Positions 1 through 7,717 of a stretch of 64,000 bases of DNA are shown in pieces. Every line of letters starts with the position of its first letter. The stretch's first letter is position 1. This stretch comes from Chloroflexota bacterium (GTDB lineage Bacteria > Chloroflexota > Anaerolineae > Anaerolineales > Villigracilaceae). The stretch lies in the NCBI GenBank assembly GCA_021824575.1, contig JAKAKJ010000084.1:1-64000 (forward strand), read 5' to 3'. The notes under the pieces were generated by a model, which was given only the letters and a program-made list of their open reading frames with translations, did no database searches and was not told where the DNA came from. Both the position numbers and the translations under genes were made by a program.

Positions 1-288
1 GATCTGGCTGACCTGCCGCCTGCCTTGCGGAAGATCATGCGACTGATGCTGCGGGAATTACAGTTGAGCTATCCCCAACTGACGGAAGCCATCGCGTCCC
101 TCCCGGACGCAGAGCGGATTCCGCACGATGATCTGGATGAGGCACTCGCAACATTGACCAGCCAAAGCTGGCTAATTCGGATTGGCCAGGGCGAGAAGGC
201 CATCTACAAAGTCAATCTACGAAGAAAAGCTGGCAGCACCATCGCCAGCGGAATTTGGAACACGCTGGATTCAAAATTGAAGAAATAA
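1..288 (+). CDS. C-terminal part of an unrecognised protein (5' end outside window)
   Basis: The reading frame is open from base 1 to a TAA at 286-288, so the TTG at 25 in the ORF track is probably internal and the gene starts upstream of the window. The visible 95 residues are mostly helical and charged. They have a winged-helix feel: a helix-rich stretch, then the segment LTSQSWLIRIGQGEKAIYKV, then a basic tail ending in LDSKLKK. I do not recognise the family. It could be the C-terminal domain of a larger regulatory or ATPase protein. It converges on the cyclase gene at 340. Confidence 0.6.
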   Translation, partial: DLADLPPALRKIMRLMLRELQLSYPQLTEAIASLPDAERIPHDDLDEALATLTSQSWLIRIGQGEKAIYKVNLRRKAGSTIASGIWNTLDSKLKK

Positions 289-292
289 TCAT

Positions 293-313
293 GGGGCGGC
301 AGGATGCCGCCCC
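293..313. terminator. Palindrome between convergent genes, possible bidirectional terminator
   Basis: GGGGCGGC and GCCGCCCC form a perfect 8-bp stem around a 5-nt loop, between the stop codons of two convergent genes. No strong T-run follows on either strand, so termination is inferred from position and stem strength. Confidence 0.45.
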
Positions 314-339
314 TGCGATTGCCCTTGCACCTTTACAAT

Positions 340-1875
340 TTATTCTTTTGGACTGATCAATTCAAAGATGGGCATCTCCGCACTTTTGCCCTTGAGCGCA
401 ACAGATCCCAGCTTCTTTGTTTCGAAGTGGGACTGGATTGCCTCTTCGATTTTCTCGCTGACAATGATCTGATCTTTGTTGGCTTTGTTCATCAAGCGCG
501 CTGTGGTATTGACCGTATCGCCCAACACATTGAATTCGCGGCGGCCGCGCGGCTCGCCGACTTCGGCCACGAACGCCGCGCCGTGATTGATGCCGATCTG
601 GCAGGTGATCTCCGGCTGGATTCCGCCCACCGTTGGCGATTTGATCTCACGGACGATCTGTCGAATCGCGAGTGCCGCCTCTGCCGCGCGCGCAGGGTCA
701 TTCGTATGCGCGGTCGGCACGCCGAAATAAATCACGATGTCAGAACCGGAAAGGTGATAAGTGATTTTCTTGAGTACGCCGCCGCGCGCTTCGACCGCCG
801 CATTGATCAACGCGAAAGCCCGCGAAAAACTGTTCACCACTTTTAACTCTTCGCCCGGCAGCGCGCGGTCCACCATTTCGGGCAGGCCGATAAAGTTGAC
901 GAACATCACCGTCGGTTCGGGAAAATCCGGCGGGATGTGCCGTTCGGCAGCGCTTTCGACGAGCAGGTTCAACACAGGTGCCGGGATGAAACTGGCAAGC
1001 GGCTCGATGGAATTCAACATTTCTTCGATCTCTTTGAGTAAACCCGCGACGCCGCGTTCGAACAAAACATTGCTGGCCTGCCGGCGGCGCGGCGTGATCT
1101 CATATTCGCCCAGTTGATCGCCGGTCAGATCATCCACGACCAGCATGTAGCCTTCCTTGCCCGGCTCGAAACGGAAATTGTTCTTTACGCGTTCGAAGGC
1201 TTTCAATGAAAGATTGACGCGTTCGTTCATCCCATTCGACTCGGTCAGCTTGGCTTGCTGGACGGCGGTGCCAAGTAAGACGTGTTCCATGCGGCGCGGC
1301 GTTCCGATGTCTGCGGTGAGAAAGCGTCCGGCGTGGATGCCGATCCGCATCCGAAGTTGAAGCGTGCCTTCCGGCGTTTCGATCTGCGAAAAATGCTTCA
1401 TGGCGCGCTGCATCCGAAGTCCCGCGCGAACCGCTTTGAGCGTGTCATCGCGGCGTTCCGTTTCCGGGAAAAAGGCGAAGAGTGCGTCGCCGGTAAACTC
1501 CATCAAGTCACCGCCCGATTTGCTGATGGTCTCGATCATCTCGGCAAAGTAGGCGTTGAGAACTTTCAAAAGCGAAGCGGCACCAGCCCGTCCTTGCGAG
1601 GCATTGGCTTCCATGAGACGGGTGAAACCGGCAAGATCGGTGAACATCAATGTGCCGCGCTGCCATTCATAGCGAACTTCCCCCGGGCGCGGCGCGCTCT
1701 CGGAAATGAGCCGGGAAGTGTAATCATGCAAAATACGCTGAAGAGTCCGCAGATGCTCGAAGACTCGTTCGAGCATTGTCGGTGAAGGATCCACCCAAAC
1801 GGAAGCGTATAAATCGGCGGGCAGGAGAGGCCGCAAGCGAGTTTCAATGGAAGACAAAGGAGATGAAGGCAACAT
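340..1875 (-). CDS. Tandem class III adenylate/guanylate cyclase (two cyclase homology domains)
   Basis: Predicted soluble nucleotide cyclase of about 511 aa making cAMP or cGMP. Two class III catalytic domains are visible. The first (about residues 70-200) has FTDLAGFT and TGDALFAFF, which supply the two metal-binding aspartates, but it lacks the usual Asn/Arg motif. The second (about 320-500) has VNFIGL where the first Asp should be, yet carries LGDTVNTTARL with the transition-state Asn and Arg. The halves therefore look complementary, as in C1/C2 of mammalian-type enzymes, giving one active site per chain. The ORF-track start at 1983 adds 36 residues unlike the family. I chose the ATG at 1875 because a good promoter ends 6 nt before it. 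It is divergent from the substrate-binding lipoprotein gene. Confidence 0.85.
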   Translation of the reverse strand: MLPSSPLSSIETRLRPLLPADLYASVWVDPSPTMLERVFEHLRTLQRILHDYTSRLISESAPRPGEVRYEWQRGTLMFTDLAGFTRLMEANASQGRAGAASLLKVLNAYFAEMIETISKSGGDLMEFTGDALFAFFPETERRDDTLKAVRAGLRMQRAMKHFSQIETPEGTLQLRMRIGIHAGRFLTADIGTPRRMEHVLLGTAVQQAKLTESNGMNERVNLSLKAFERVKNNFRFEPGKEGYMLVVDDLTGDQLGEYEITPRRRQASNVLFERGVAGLLKEIEEMLNSIEPLASFIPAPVLNLLVESAAERHIPPDFPEPTVMFVNFIGLPEMVDRALPGEELKVVNSFSRAFALINAAVEARGGVLKKITYHLSGSDIVIYFGVPTAHTNDPARAAEAALAIRQIVREIKSPTVGGIQPEITCQIGINHGAAFVAEVGEPRGRREFNVLGDTVNTTARLMNKANKDQIIVSEKIEEAIQSHFETKKLGSVALKGKSAEMPIFELISPKE

Positions 1876-1881
1876 AGAAAA

Positions 1882-1909
1882 ATTATACTTGATGTTACAG
1901 AAATGCCAA
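1882..1909 (-). promoter_or_regulatory. Promoter of the cyclase gene, predicted leaderless
   Basis: On the minus strand TTGGCA (1909-1904) is followed after 16 bp by TATAAT (1887-1882), and the ATG begins 6 nt later at 1875. Transcription should start on or next to the A of the start codon. No Shine-Dalgarno sequence is possible in such a transcript. Confidence 0.6.
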
Positions 1910-1942
1910 ATAAAAACCAATTTAATTCTCTGAGGAGACGAG

Positions 1943-2773
1943 ATGAAAAACAAAATACTTTTCGTTGTAATTGTCGGTGCCATGCTTTTGTTGGCAGCCT
2001 GCGGCGGACAACCAGCCAGTAATAATCAACCACCAAGCACCAATCAACCTGTGAGCACCAATCCGCCCGCAAATTCGAGCCAGCCGACAAGTTCGGGAAG
2101 CGGAACGACCCAGGCTACGCCTCAAGCCGCGATTGGAGGCGGATCCGCCAGCGTTGTGTTTGATCCGGCGCTGGTAACGGATGCCGCCACCAAGGAAGCC
2201 ATCAGCCGCGTTTATGAAAGCCTGACGCAGATTGCAAACAACAAACCGGTTATGCTGTTGGCCGTTGACATTACGCCTTCGGAAGACAACCTGGATTATG
2301 TGGTTACGCTCCGTCCCGGAGTGACCTTCCATGATGGCTCGGTGCTCAATGCGGATGCCGTTGTGACAAACTTCAACCGCTGGTTTGATCCGAAAGATCC
2401 GCTGCATGGTTCAGGCGCGTACAGCGCGTGGGTTTCGGACTTCGGAGGTTTCAAGGGCGAAACCGATGCGAACGGCAGACCCAAATCAGAGTTCGATGGC
2501 ATCGAGAAGCAGAACGAAACAACCGTGATCTTGCACCTCAACACGCCGGATCCAAATTTGTTGACCAAATTATCTGATCCAGCCTTCTCCATTGTCAGCC
2601 CGGCGGCATTACAGGCCGCAGGCTTTGGCACGCCGAGTGGGAAGGATGGCGGCACAGGGCCGTACAAGATCGGCACATGGAACAACTCTGGCCTGACGCT
2701 CGATCCATTTTCATCCTACTGGAATGCGGCAGCCGTGCCGACCAGCAGCATGAATGTAACGCTTGGTCCGTAA
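1943..2773 (+). CDS. Family 5 (peptide/nickel-type) ABC substrate-binding lipoprotein, C-terminally short
   Basis: A lipoprotein signal (hydrophobic stretch then LLLAAC) is followed by an Asn/Pro/Ser/Thr-rich linker to about residue 60. Next comes the N-terminal half of an SBP_bac_5 domain: the LRPGVTFHDGSVLNADAVV stretch is the classic family signature, and TGPYKI also fits. Family members usually run to about 500 residues or more, but this ORF stops at 276 aa, soon after the GPYKI motif. I see no continuation in any plus frame before the terminator at 2845. GAGGAG lies 7 nt upstream of the ATG. No permease or ATPase gene is adjacent. It may be a decayed gene, or a trimmed binding protein with another role. 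Confidence 0.75.
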   Translation: MKNKILFVVIVGAMLLLAACGGQPASNNQPPSTNQPVSTNPPANSSQPTSSGSGTTQATPQAAIGGGSASVVFDPALVTDAATKEAISRVYESLTQIANNKPVMLLAVDITPSEDNLDYVVTLRPGVTFHDGSVLNADAVVTNFNRWFDPKDPLHGSGAYSAWVSDFGGFKGETDANGRPKSEFDGIEKQNETTVILHLNTPDPNLLTKLSDPAFSIVSPAALQAAGFGTPSGKDGGTGPYKIGTWNNSGLTLDPFSSYWNAAAVPTSSMNVTLGP

Positions 2774-2844
2774 TCAGCAAGGCACGGAATGCAGAGTCTC
2801 ATGACTTTGTGCTGAGGTCAGAACTTCAGATTCCATGATCAAAA

Positions 2845-2880
2845 CAAAAAAGAGCCGATCTCGCGAGCGGCTCTTTTTTG
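2845..2880. terminator. Strong bidirectional intrinsic terminator
   Basis: CAAAAAAGAGCCG and CGGCTCTTTTTTG are perfect 13-nt inverted arms around a 10-nt loop. Each strand ends in a T-run, which suits the convergent lipoprotein genes on either side. Confidence 0.9.
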
Positions 2881-2925
2881 TTTAACAGATGACATCGTTG
2901 AACGCGTCGGATCGCCTGCAAAGAT

Positions 2926-4083
2926 TTAATGCGCTGTCCAATCGGGCTGACCGTTGTACGATGAAGTGTTGGTGAGTTGATCCACTTCGCGCGTGGAAAG
3001 CACCATCTCGTAAAGTTCCATGCCGGTGCCGTCAGCGCACGCCTGATTCTGGTTTGAAACCGGACATGCCTCGAACACAAGCCGCGTCCCGTCTGGCGAC
3101 CAAATTGGATCGCCTTTTATGTTGAGATTGACAGCCAGGCTTTTGAGCGTGCTGTCTTTTACACCAATCAAATCAATGCCAGATATTCCGCCGCGGTCCG
3201 AGCGCACCGCGATTTGCGTGCCATCCGGCGACCAGGCAGGCACACCGTTTATCCACTGGCTGTTGGTCAGACAATGAAAGTTGCTGCCATCGCGATTCAC
3301 CGCGCAGATGTTGGCGATGCTGGGCGATGTAAAAGACCGGAATGCGATCAAACTTCCATCGGGCGACCAGGCCGGGTCGGAATCAGGAGGCGCTTCATTT
3401 GTTAAACGCATAAGTCCGCTTCCGTCTGAAGAAATGAGATACAGGGCTGAGTTGACGCTTTCGCGGCTGCTCATGAAAGCAATGCTGTTTCCCACTGGCG
3501 ACCAGACCGGGTTCGTGTCGCCCGCGGGATCATCCGTCAAACGCGTCAGGCCGGAACCATCCAGGTTGACCACATAGATTTGAAGGGTGCCAGTCTGAAA
3601 AGATTCGAATGCGATTTGTCTGCCATCCGGCGACCAGGTTGGAGACGAATCGCGCCCTGGATCAGTGGTGATTCGCCTCGCGACGTTGGTGGCCGGGTCA
3701 ATTACATAAATGTCCGTATTATGATTTATGGTGGACGCATAAGCGATGAGTCTTCCATCGGGCGACCATTGCGGCGACTCTTCCTCGGAATCCCCGGTGG
3801 TCAATTGCCGTATGTCACTGCCATCTGCGTTCATCAGATAAAGCTTTTTCTTGCCGCTCTGTGCGGACACAAACACGATGTGCCCGGTCGCGGGAGGCGG
3901 CGGGGTGGGGGTCGGCCCGCTGTCAGTTGGCTTCTTCTTGTTGGCATTCGTGTTCGAATCCAGCGGCGACACACCTGCCGCGCCCGCCAGACCAGTCGCC
4001 GCGCCGCAGGAAGTCAATAACAGCGAGCTGGCGATTCCCAGGAAGAAAAGAACATGCCAAAATTTCAATTTGATTTTGTTCAT
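2926..4083 (-). CDS. PD40/TolB-like beta-propeller lipoprotein
   Basis: The chosen start (4083) gives 385 aa and a lipoprotein signal ending in LLLTSC. A GGAG lies 4 nt before this ATG. The longer ORF start at 4146 adds 21 residues with no signal-like character. A Pro/Thr-rich linker (PTPTPPPP) is followed by about six PD40 blades with repeated WSPDGRxIA motifs and NADGSDIRQLT-type turns. Such propellers sit on the outer face of the membrane and bind proteins or ligands. No catalytic residues are apparent. It appears monocistronic, ending at the shared terminator at 2845. The partner is unknown. Confidence 0.85.
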   Translation of the reverse strand: MNKIKLKFWHVLFFLGIASSLLLTSCGAATGLAGAAGVSPLDSNTNANKKKPTDSGPTPTPPPPATGHIVFVSAQSGKKKLYLMNADGSDIRQLTTGDSEEESPQWSPDGRLIAYASTINHNTDIYVIDPATNVARRITTDPGRDSSPTWSPDGRQIAFESFQTGTLQIYVVNLDGSGLTRLTDDPAGDTNPVWSPVGNSIAFMSSRESVNSALYLISSDGSGLMRLTNEAPPDSDPAWSPDGSLIAFRSFTSPSIANICAVNRDGSNFHCLTNSQWINGVPAWSPDGTQIAVRSDRGGISGIDLIGVKDSTLKSLAVNLNIKGDPIWSPDGTRLVFEACPVSNQNQACADGTGMELYEMVLSTREVDQLTNTSSYNGQPDWTAH

Positions 4084-4282
4084 TGCTCTCCATCGCTTGA
4101 TTTGATTCATAATAAAATCAGCGTTGTCATTATACGCGTACGACAACGCCGATTGGTTTCCAGATTTGATAGCAGAGACAGGTATAAACTTTCGATGTTA
4201 ATTTGGTCGCGCAAAGTATTTGAAAGGTGTCGCCCAAAGGTCACAAAAATATCTCGTAATCGAAAGCTTTCATTCAGAACAA

Positions 4283-5182
4283 CTACTTTTCTTTTCGCTG
4301 TGAGCGCATTTGCCTGGCCTTATTCTGCAAATTCCTGAAATACTGCGTATCCGTAATTTCGGCAACCTGCGAGGCGCGATGCTGCTCGTTAATCTCGATG
4401 CGTAATTTGGCAATCTCCTCGCGCAGCTTCCTTTCGCGGATGTAACCGTCCAGCGCGGCAGAAGCCAGCAGGACCAGCGCGTCCAGCACATCGTCCGAGG
4501 CGAACGGGATAATCTTGCCGGTATCCGGGTCCTTGGCGTTGATCAATTGCAGGACGCCAATGACTTCCTTATCCTTGCCTTCCAATGGAAGCGTCAGGAA
4601 GGATTTGGAGCGATAGCCCGTATTCTTGTCGAATGCTTTCGTGCCCGAAAAGTCAAAGCCCGCGCTGGTTTCGTACGCATCACCCACGGCAACTTTCTTC
4701 CTCATCAGCGCAACGTATGTTGCAATGTTGGAGCGATTTTCCGAGCCATCTTCGTTATACAAGGACAGGGGCGGGAACGTGATCTCGTTTCCGCTGGTCC
4801 CGCCCATGTTAACGTTCAAGGACAAATTGCGGACGATCACAAAGCGCAGTGTGTTGTCTTCCAGCAGATATAACGTCCCGGCATCTGCGCCCGTTACGTT
4901 CTGGGCCTCGACCACGAGTGACTCGAGCAGACGATCGAAATCCCTTTCGGCTGACAGTGCAACGCCGACGGGGATCACCTTTCTCAAAAGCTGCAATTGT
5001 TTGTAGCGGAAGGCCACGCCGCGTCCCATTGCATCAACGACCCGCGCCAATTGACCGATATCATCGGGCCGGCCAAGCAGGTCGGCCAGGAGGGCGGAAT
5101 TGTAATCTCCCTGCTCAACTGTGTTGACAGCCTGCATGATGCGTTTCAACGGAAGCTGCTCTTTGGAATTTGAATCTGTCAT
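4283..5182 (-). CDS. HAMP-like/GAF sensor protein without a known output domain
   Basis: Soluble 299-aa protein. Residues about 10-55 look like a free-standing HAMP segment (EQGDYNSALL, then DDIGQLARVVDAMGRG). Residues about 75-250 form a GAF domain, with FDRLLESLVVEAQNVTGADAGTLYLL near its start and GVLQLINAKD near its end. A coiled coil follows. The C-terminus VAEITDTQYFRNLQNKARQ resembles the C-terminus of the upstream Cache/HAMP protein. No kinase, cyclase or GGDEF domain is fused. It is the last gene of a minus-strand run, separated from the HAMP gene by a hairpin at 5244-5271. Role inferred: cytoplasmic signalling partner of that receptor. Confidence 0.8.
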   Translation of the reverse strand: MTDSNSKEQLPLKRIMQAVNTVEQGDYNSALLADLLGRPDDIGQLARVVDAMGRGVAFRYKQLQLLRKVIPVGVALSAERDFDRLLESLVVEAQNVTGADAGTLYLLEDNTLRFVIVRNLSLNVNMGGTSGNEITFPPLSLYNEDGSENRSNIATYVALMRKKVAVGDAYETSAGFDFSGTKAFDKNTGYRSKSFLTLPLEGKDKEVIGVLQLINAKDPDTGKIIPFASDDVLDALVLLASAALDGYIRERKLREEIAKLRIEINEQHRASQVAEITDTQYFRNLQNKARQMRSQRKEK

Positions 5183-5243
5183 GCGAAAGTACCATCTGCG
5201 ATCTTGTCGAAGAGATAATCAACCTTTGAAAGATTCTATCAAA

Positions 5244-5271
5244 GAATTCCCCGCCAAGAGGCGGGGAATTC
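5244..5271 (-). terminator. Hairpin between the HAMP and GAF genes, terminator or attenuator
   Basis: GAATTCCCCGCC and GGCGGGGAATTC form a 12-bp perfect stem with a 4-nt loop in the minus-strand transcript. Only a weak T-stretch follows, so partial termination or mRNA processing between the two co-directional genes is likelier than a full stop. Confidence 0.55.
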
Positions 5272-5273
5272 CA

Positions 5274-6374
5274 TTATTTCTTTTCTTCTTTATTTGTAGG
5301 CGGCTGATCTTTGAAACGACTCCGCATATCCTGAACTTTCGATCGCAAATCCTGGAAGAAATCGCTGTCCACGATTTCCTGCACCTGCGTCTCCAGCTTG
5401 GAATGATCAATCATGATTTCCAGTTGGGCCACGCGTGCGCGCAAGGCTTGTTCACGGGTATGTACCTTTCCGACCATTAATTCGAACACATTGGCAAGTT
5501 TATCCACTTCATCCTGCACACGAGTGGAATATAACTTGGAGAAATCCAAGTCATAATCGCCGCCGCCGATGCGGTCTGCCAGATTGGTCAATTGCAAAAC
5601 GGGCCGCGTCACGCTGGCTGCGACCAAACCAACCACGATGATTAACAGCAGCAAGGCGCCCCCAAAAACCAGCAGCGTGCTGCGCCGCACATTATTCTGC
5701 AGTTGAATCACATTGGCCGCGCACATGTCAACGCCCACTGCGCCGACCGGCTGGTCTGCCGAGTTGTAGATCGGCGCATACCCGGAAAGCCATGTGCCCC
5801 ATTGATCAGACCAAAGCTGCGTCTCCACGCCAGGCTCCTTGACGCCAGCCAGCATCGTTGGCGAGAGACCGTCAGCCCAGGTGTAGGCTTCGCCCAATGC
5901 AGGACGGCTGGAAGGCGGTATCTGACAGTCACTCAATGTACCGGACTTGTGGCTGGTTGGGGCGGCCGTTGAACCGGGCGGAAGTGCCGCGCTGACCACA
6001 AAATGCACCCGGTCCGTTTCGCCGGGAACCTGCACATACGTATAAACCCCGGAGGCCTTCGGGTTGGTAGCCTTGACCGAACGCAGCCAATTGGCGATCT
6101 GAGTATAGGTGGCATCATCAATCTGCCCGTGCAGGAACAGGTTCGTATGTTCATCCCCATTGATCCCGGCCGCGGCGGTCTCCGCAGTGGCGAGCAGATC
6201 GCGGCGCAGGTTTTGCATCATCATGTTGGTGACGAAGTTATCCAGCCATACGTAAAGCGCGGCAAACGAAATTAGAACCAGCACAGCCAATCCGGCGATC
6301 AATTTGGTGCGGAGGCTGATGAAAACAGTGCGTTTGCCGCTTTTCTTTGTTATGGGTTCAATGGTCTCGCTCAT
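5274..6374 (-). CDS. Membrane receptor: TM, extracellular Cache-like domain, TM, HAMP, coiled coil
   Basis: 366 aa. A basic cytoplasmic N-terminus precedes TM1 (about 24-45). An extracytoplasmic sensor of about 180 residues follows, ending in the single-Cache-like stretch SGYAPIYNSADQPVGAVGVD. TM2 (about 235-260) leads into a HAMP domain (TRPVLQLTNLADRIGGGDYD, then DEVDKLANVFELMV). The chain ends in a coiled coil and the tail motif VQEIVDSDFFQDLRSKVQDM, which is shared with the neighbouring GAF protein. There is no kinase or methyl-accepting domain, so output must pass through a partner. Its ATG overlaps the stop of the upstream GNAT gene as ATGA, indicating translational coupling. Confidence 0.85.
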   Translation of the reverse strand: MSETIEPITKKSGKRTVFISLRTKLIAGLAVLVLISFAALYVWLDNFVTNMMMQNLRRDLLATAETAAAGINGDEHTNLFLHGQIDDATYTQIANWLRSVKATNPKASGVYTYVQVPGETDRVHFVVSAALPPGSTAAPTSHKSGTLSDCQIPPSSRPALGEAYTWADGLSPTMLAGVKEPGVETQLWSDQWGTWLSGYAPIYNSADQPVGAVGVDMCAANVIQLQNNVRRSTLLVFGGALLLLIIVVGLVAASVTRPVLQLTNLADRIGGGDYDLDFSKLYSTRVQDEVDKLANVFELMVGKVHTREQALRARVAQLEIMIDHSKLETQVQEIVDSDFFQDLRSKVQDMRSRFKDQPPTNKEEKK

Positions 6375-7105
6375 ATATGGCCTCCGACAAATGATGAAAG
6401 TGCATTGCGAACAAATTCATGATCTTCTTTTAAACGATATACATCCAAGTATAACCCATGCACCAGGTCAACGATATCCAGATTGGCGCTTTTGATGCCA
6501 GCAGATGAGGGAATCAAGATCAAGTGCATGGGTCGGGGAGATTCATCTTTCAGGGCTGCCGGGTCAATGTAACTTACATCCTCGATCATGACAGGTTCCA
6601 TGAACGGAACCGGCAAAATAATGCCGCCGCATTGACGATGGAACTGCAAACGTCTCTCATCGGCCAGACGGTCTGCTTCGGATTTCGCGTCCACCGAACG
6701 CTCGACTTCGACGAGATAACCAATCGAGGCGGATTTGCCAAATTGCCGCGCGTCCAGATCGAGTTGCTCCAGTGTCTGTTTCACCAGCCATTTGCCCAGT
6801 CCCTGTCCGCGCACTTTATTTGTTAAACCGATATATGCGCCGTGACCAAAATCCCGCGTGATGATGTAGCTGAACACGCGCAGTCCAACCCATTCTTCAT
6901 TTTGCTTAACCAGCCAAACGTGATCAAACGTGTTGGGATGCGATGGATGTCTCTGCTGTGCGCAAGCGCGGATATATGGAACATAACGGTGGTCTTCAGG
7001 AAAAATCTTTAGAAAGAGTTCGCAGGCAATATCCAAAAGGGGTGAATCGGCGCCAATGACCTCATGCAGGCACGCGCCGTTTGGACCATGTTTTTCAAGC
7101 GGCAT
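6371..7105 (-). CDS. GNAT-family N-acetyltransferase
   Basis: About 244 aa from the ATG at 7105, which has GGAG 7 nt upstream. The ORF-track start at 7192 would overlap the previous gene by about 100 bp. The acetyl-CoA binding motif is visible as KVRGQGLGKWLVKQTLE (Q/R-x-x-G-x-G/A pattern). Beta-strand residues such as WLVKQNEEWVGLRVFSYII precede it. The C-terminal 100 residues are an extension not typical of small GNAT enzymes. It overlaps the YkgJ-like gene by 11 bp upstream and the HAMP receptor by 4 bp downstream. The substrate cannot be told from sequence. Confidence 0.75.
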   Translation of the reverse strand: MPLEKHGPNGACLHEVIGADSPLLDIACELFLKIFPEDHRYVPYIRACAQQRHPSHPNTFDHVWLVKQNEEWVGLRVFSYIITRDFGHGAYIGLTNKVRGQGLGKWLVKQTLEQLDLDARQFGKSASIGYLVEVERSVDAKSEADRLADERRLQFHRQCGGIILPVPFMEPVMIEDVSYIDPAALKDESPRPMHLILIPSSAGIKSANLDIVDLVHGLYLDVYRLKEDHEFVRNALSSFVGGHI

Positions 7106-7697
7106 CCACGCGCTCCGAAACAACGGGCCAGCCCGTCCAGTGATCGGCAAAAGCGTAGAGGTCCCACCAGGCACGCGGCAACACCGGTACAAGGTCCAGC
7201 CAGACGTGCTTCATCTTTTCTGCAAACTGCGGATTCAGAAATGACAACGAGGGACAGTTCTCGCCCAACTCCCATTCCAATTCATCGCGATGATTCAGCG
7301 TGGGAAGCAGCGGGAAAGTGCGGCAGTCCAATGGATTGTGATCGTGGATGCCGCACTGCAAGTTTTCCTTCAAGAACGGACAGGGCTTGCCGAGATCCAA
7401 CATGCCGACCTCGATGGTTGTTTCGGAATCGAGTGGAATTGACCAGATGCGAAAGAGTTCAGTCGAGACGCCGGTCTTCTCGATAATGTATTCCATCTCA
7501 AAGGGAAGCAGCACCACGATGGGACTGGCGATGTCGCGAGATTGCATGTGGCGCATGCCCGCGCGCGGACAGCACCGCGCCTGGCACAATTCAAGACATT
7601 TCAAATTGCTGGACGGGATGGATTTTTCCCGTTCGAGGATCTGGTCAAAACGCTTAAACCAGTCCCTCTTGAGTTGTTCGATGTGAGCTGATTCCAA
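7095..7697 (-). CDS. YkgJ-like cysteine-cluster protein
   Basis: About 200 aa with two cysteine groups typical of the YkgJ (Fe-S/zinc-binding) family: CLELCQARCCPRAG near residue 35, and CPFLKENLQCGIHDHNPLDC followed by RTFPL near residue 105. The family is thought to bind a metal or Fe-S cluster; its reaction is not settled. The ORF-track start is a GTG at 7712. I prefer the TTG at 7697 because AGGAG lies 5 nt before it. The gene follows the NTT-like transporter closely and overlaps the GNAT gene. Confidence 0.75.
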   Translation of the reverse strand: MESAHIEQLKRDWFKRFDQILEREKSIPSSNLKCLELCQARCCPRAGMRHMQSRDIASPIVVLLPFEMEYIIEKTGVSTELFRIWSIPLDSETTIEVGMLDLGKPCPFLKENLQCGIHDHNPLDCRTFPLLPTLNHRDELEWELGENCPSLSFLNPQFAEKMKHVWLDLVPVLPRAWWDLYAFADHWTGWPVVSERVDAA

Positions 7698-7717
7698 AAT
7701 GACTCCTAACACTAAAA

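Noticed and set aside
304-846. 180-aa plus-strand ORF
   Set aside because: It is the antisense of the cyclase gene; the minus-strand frame carries all the family motifs.
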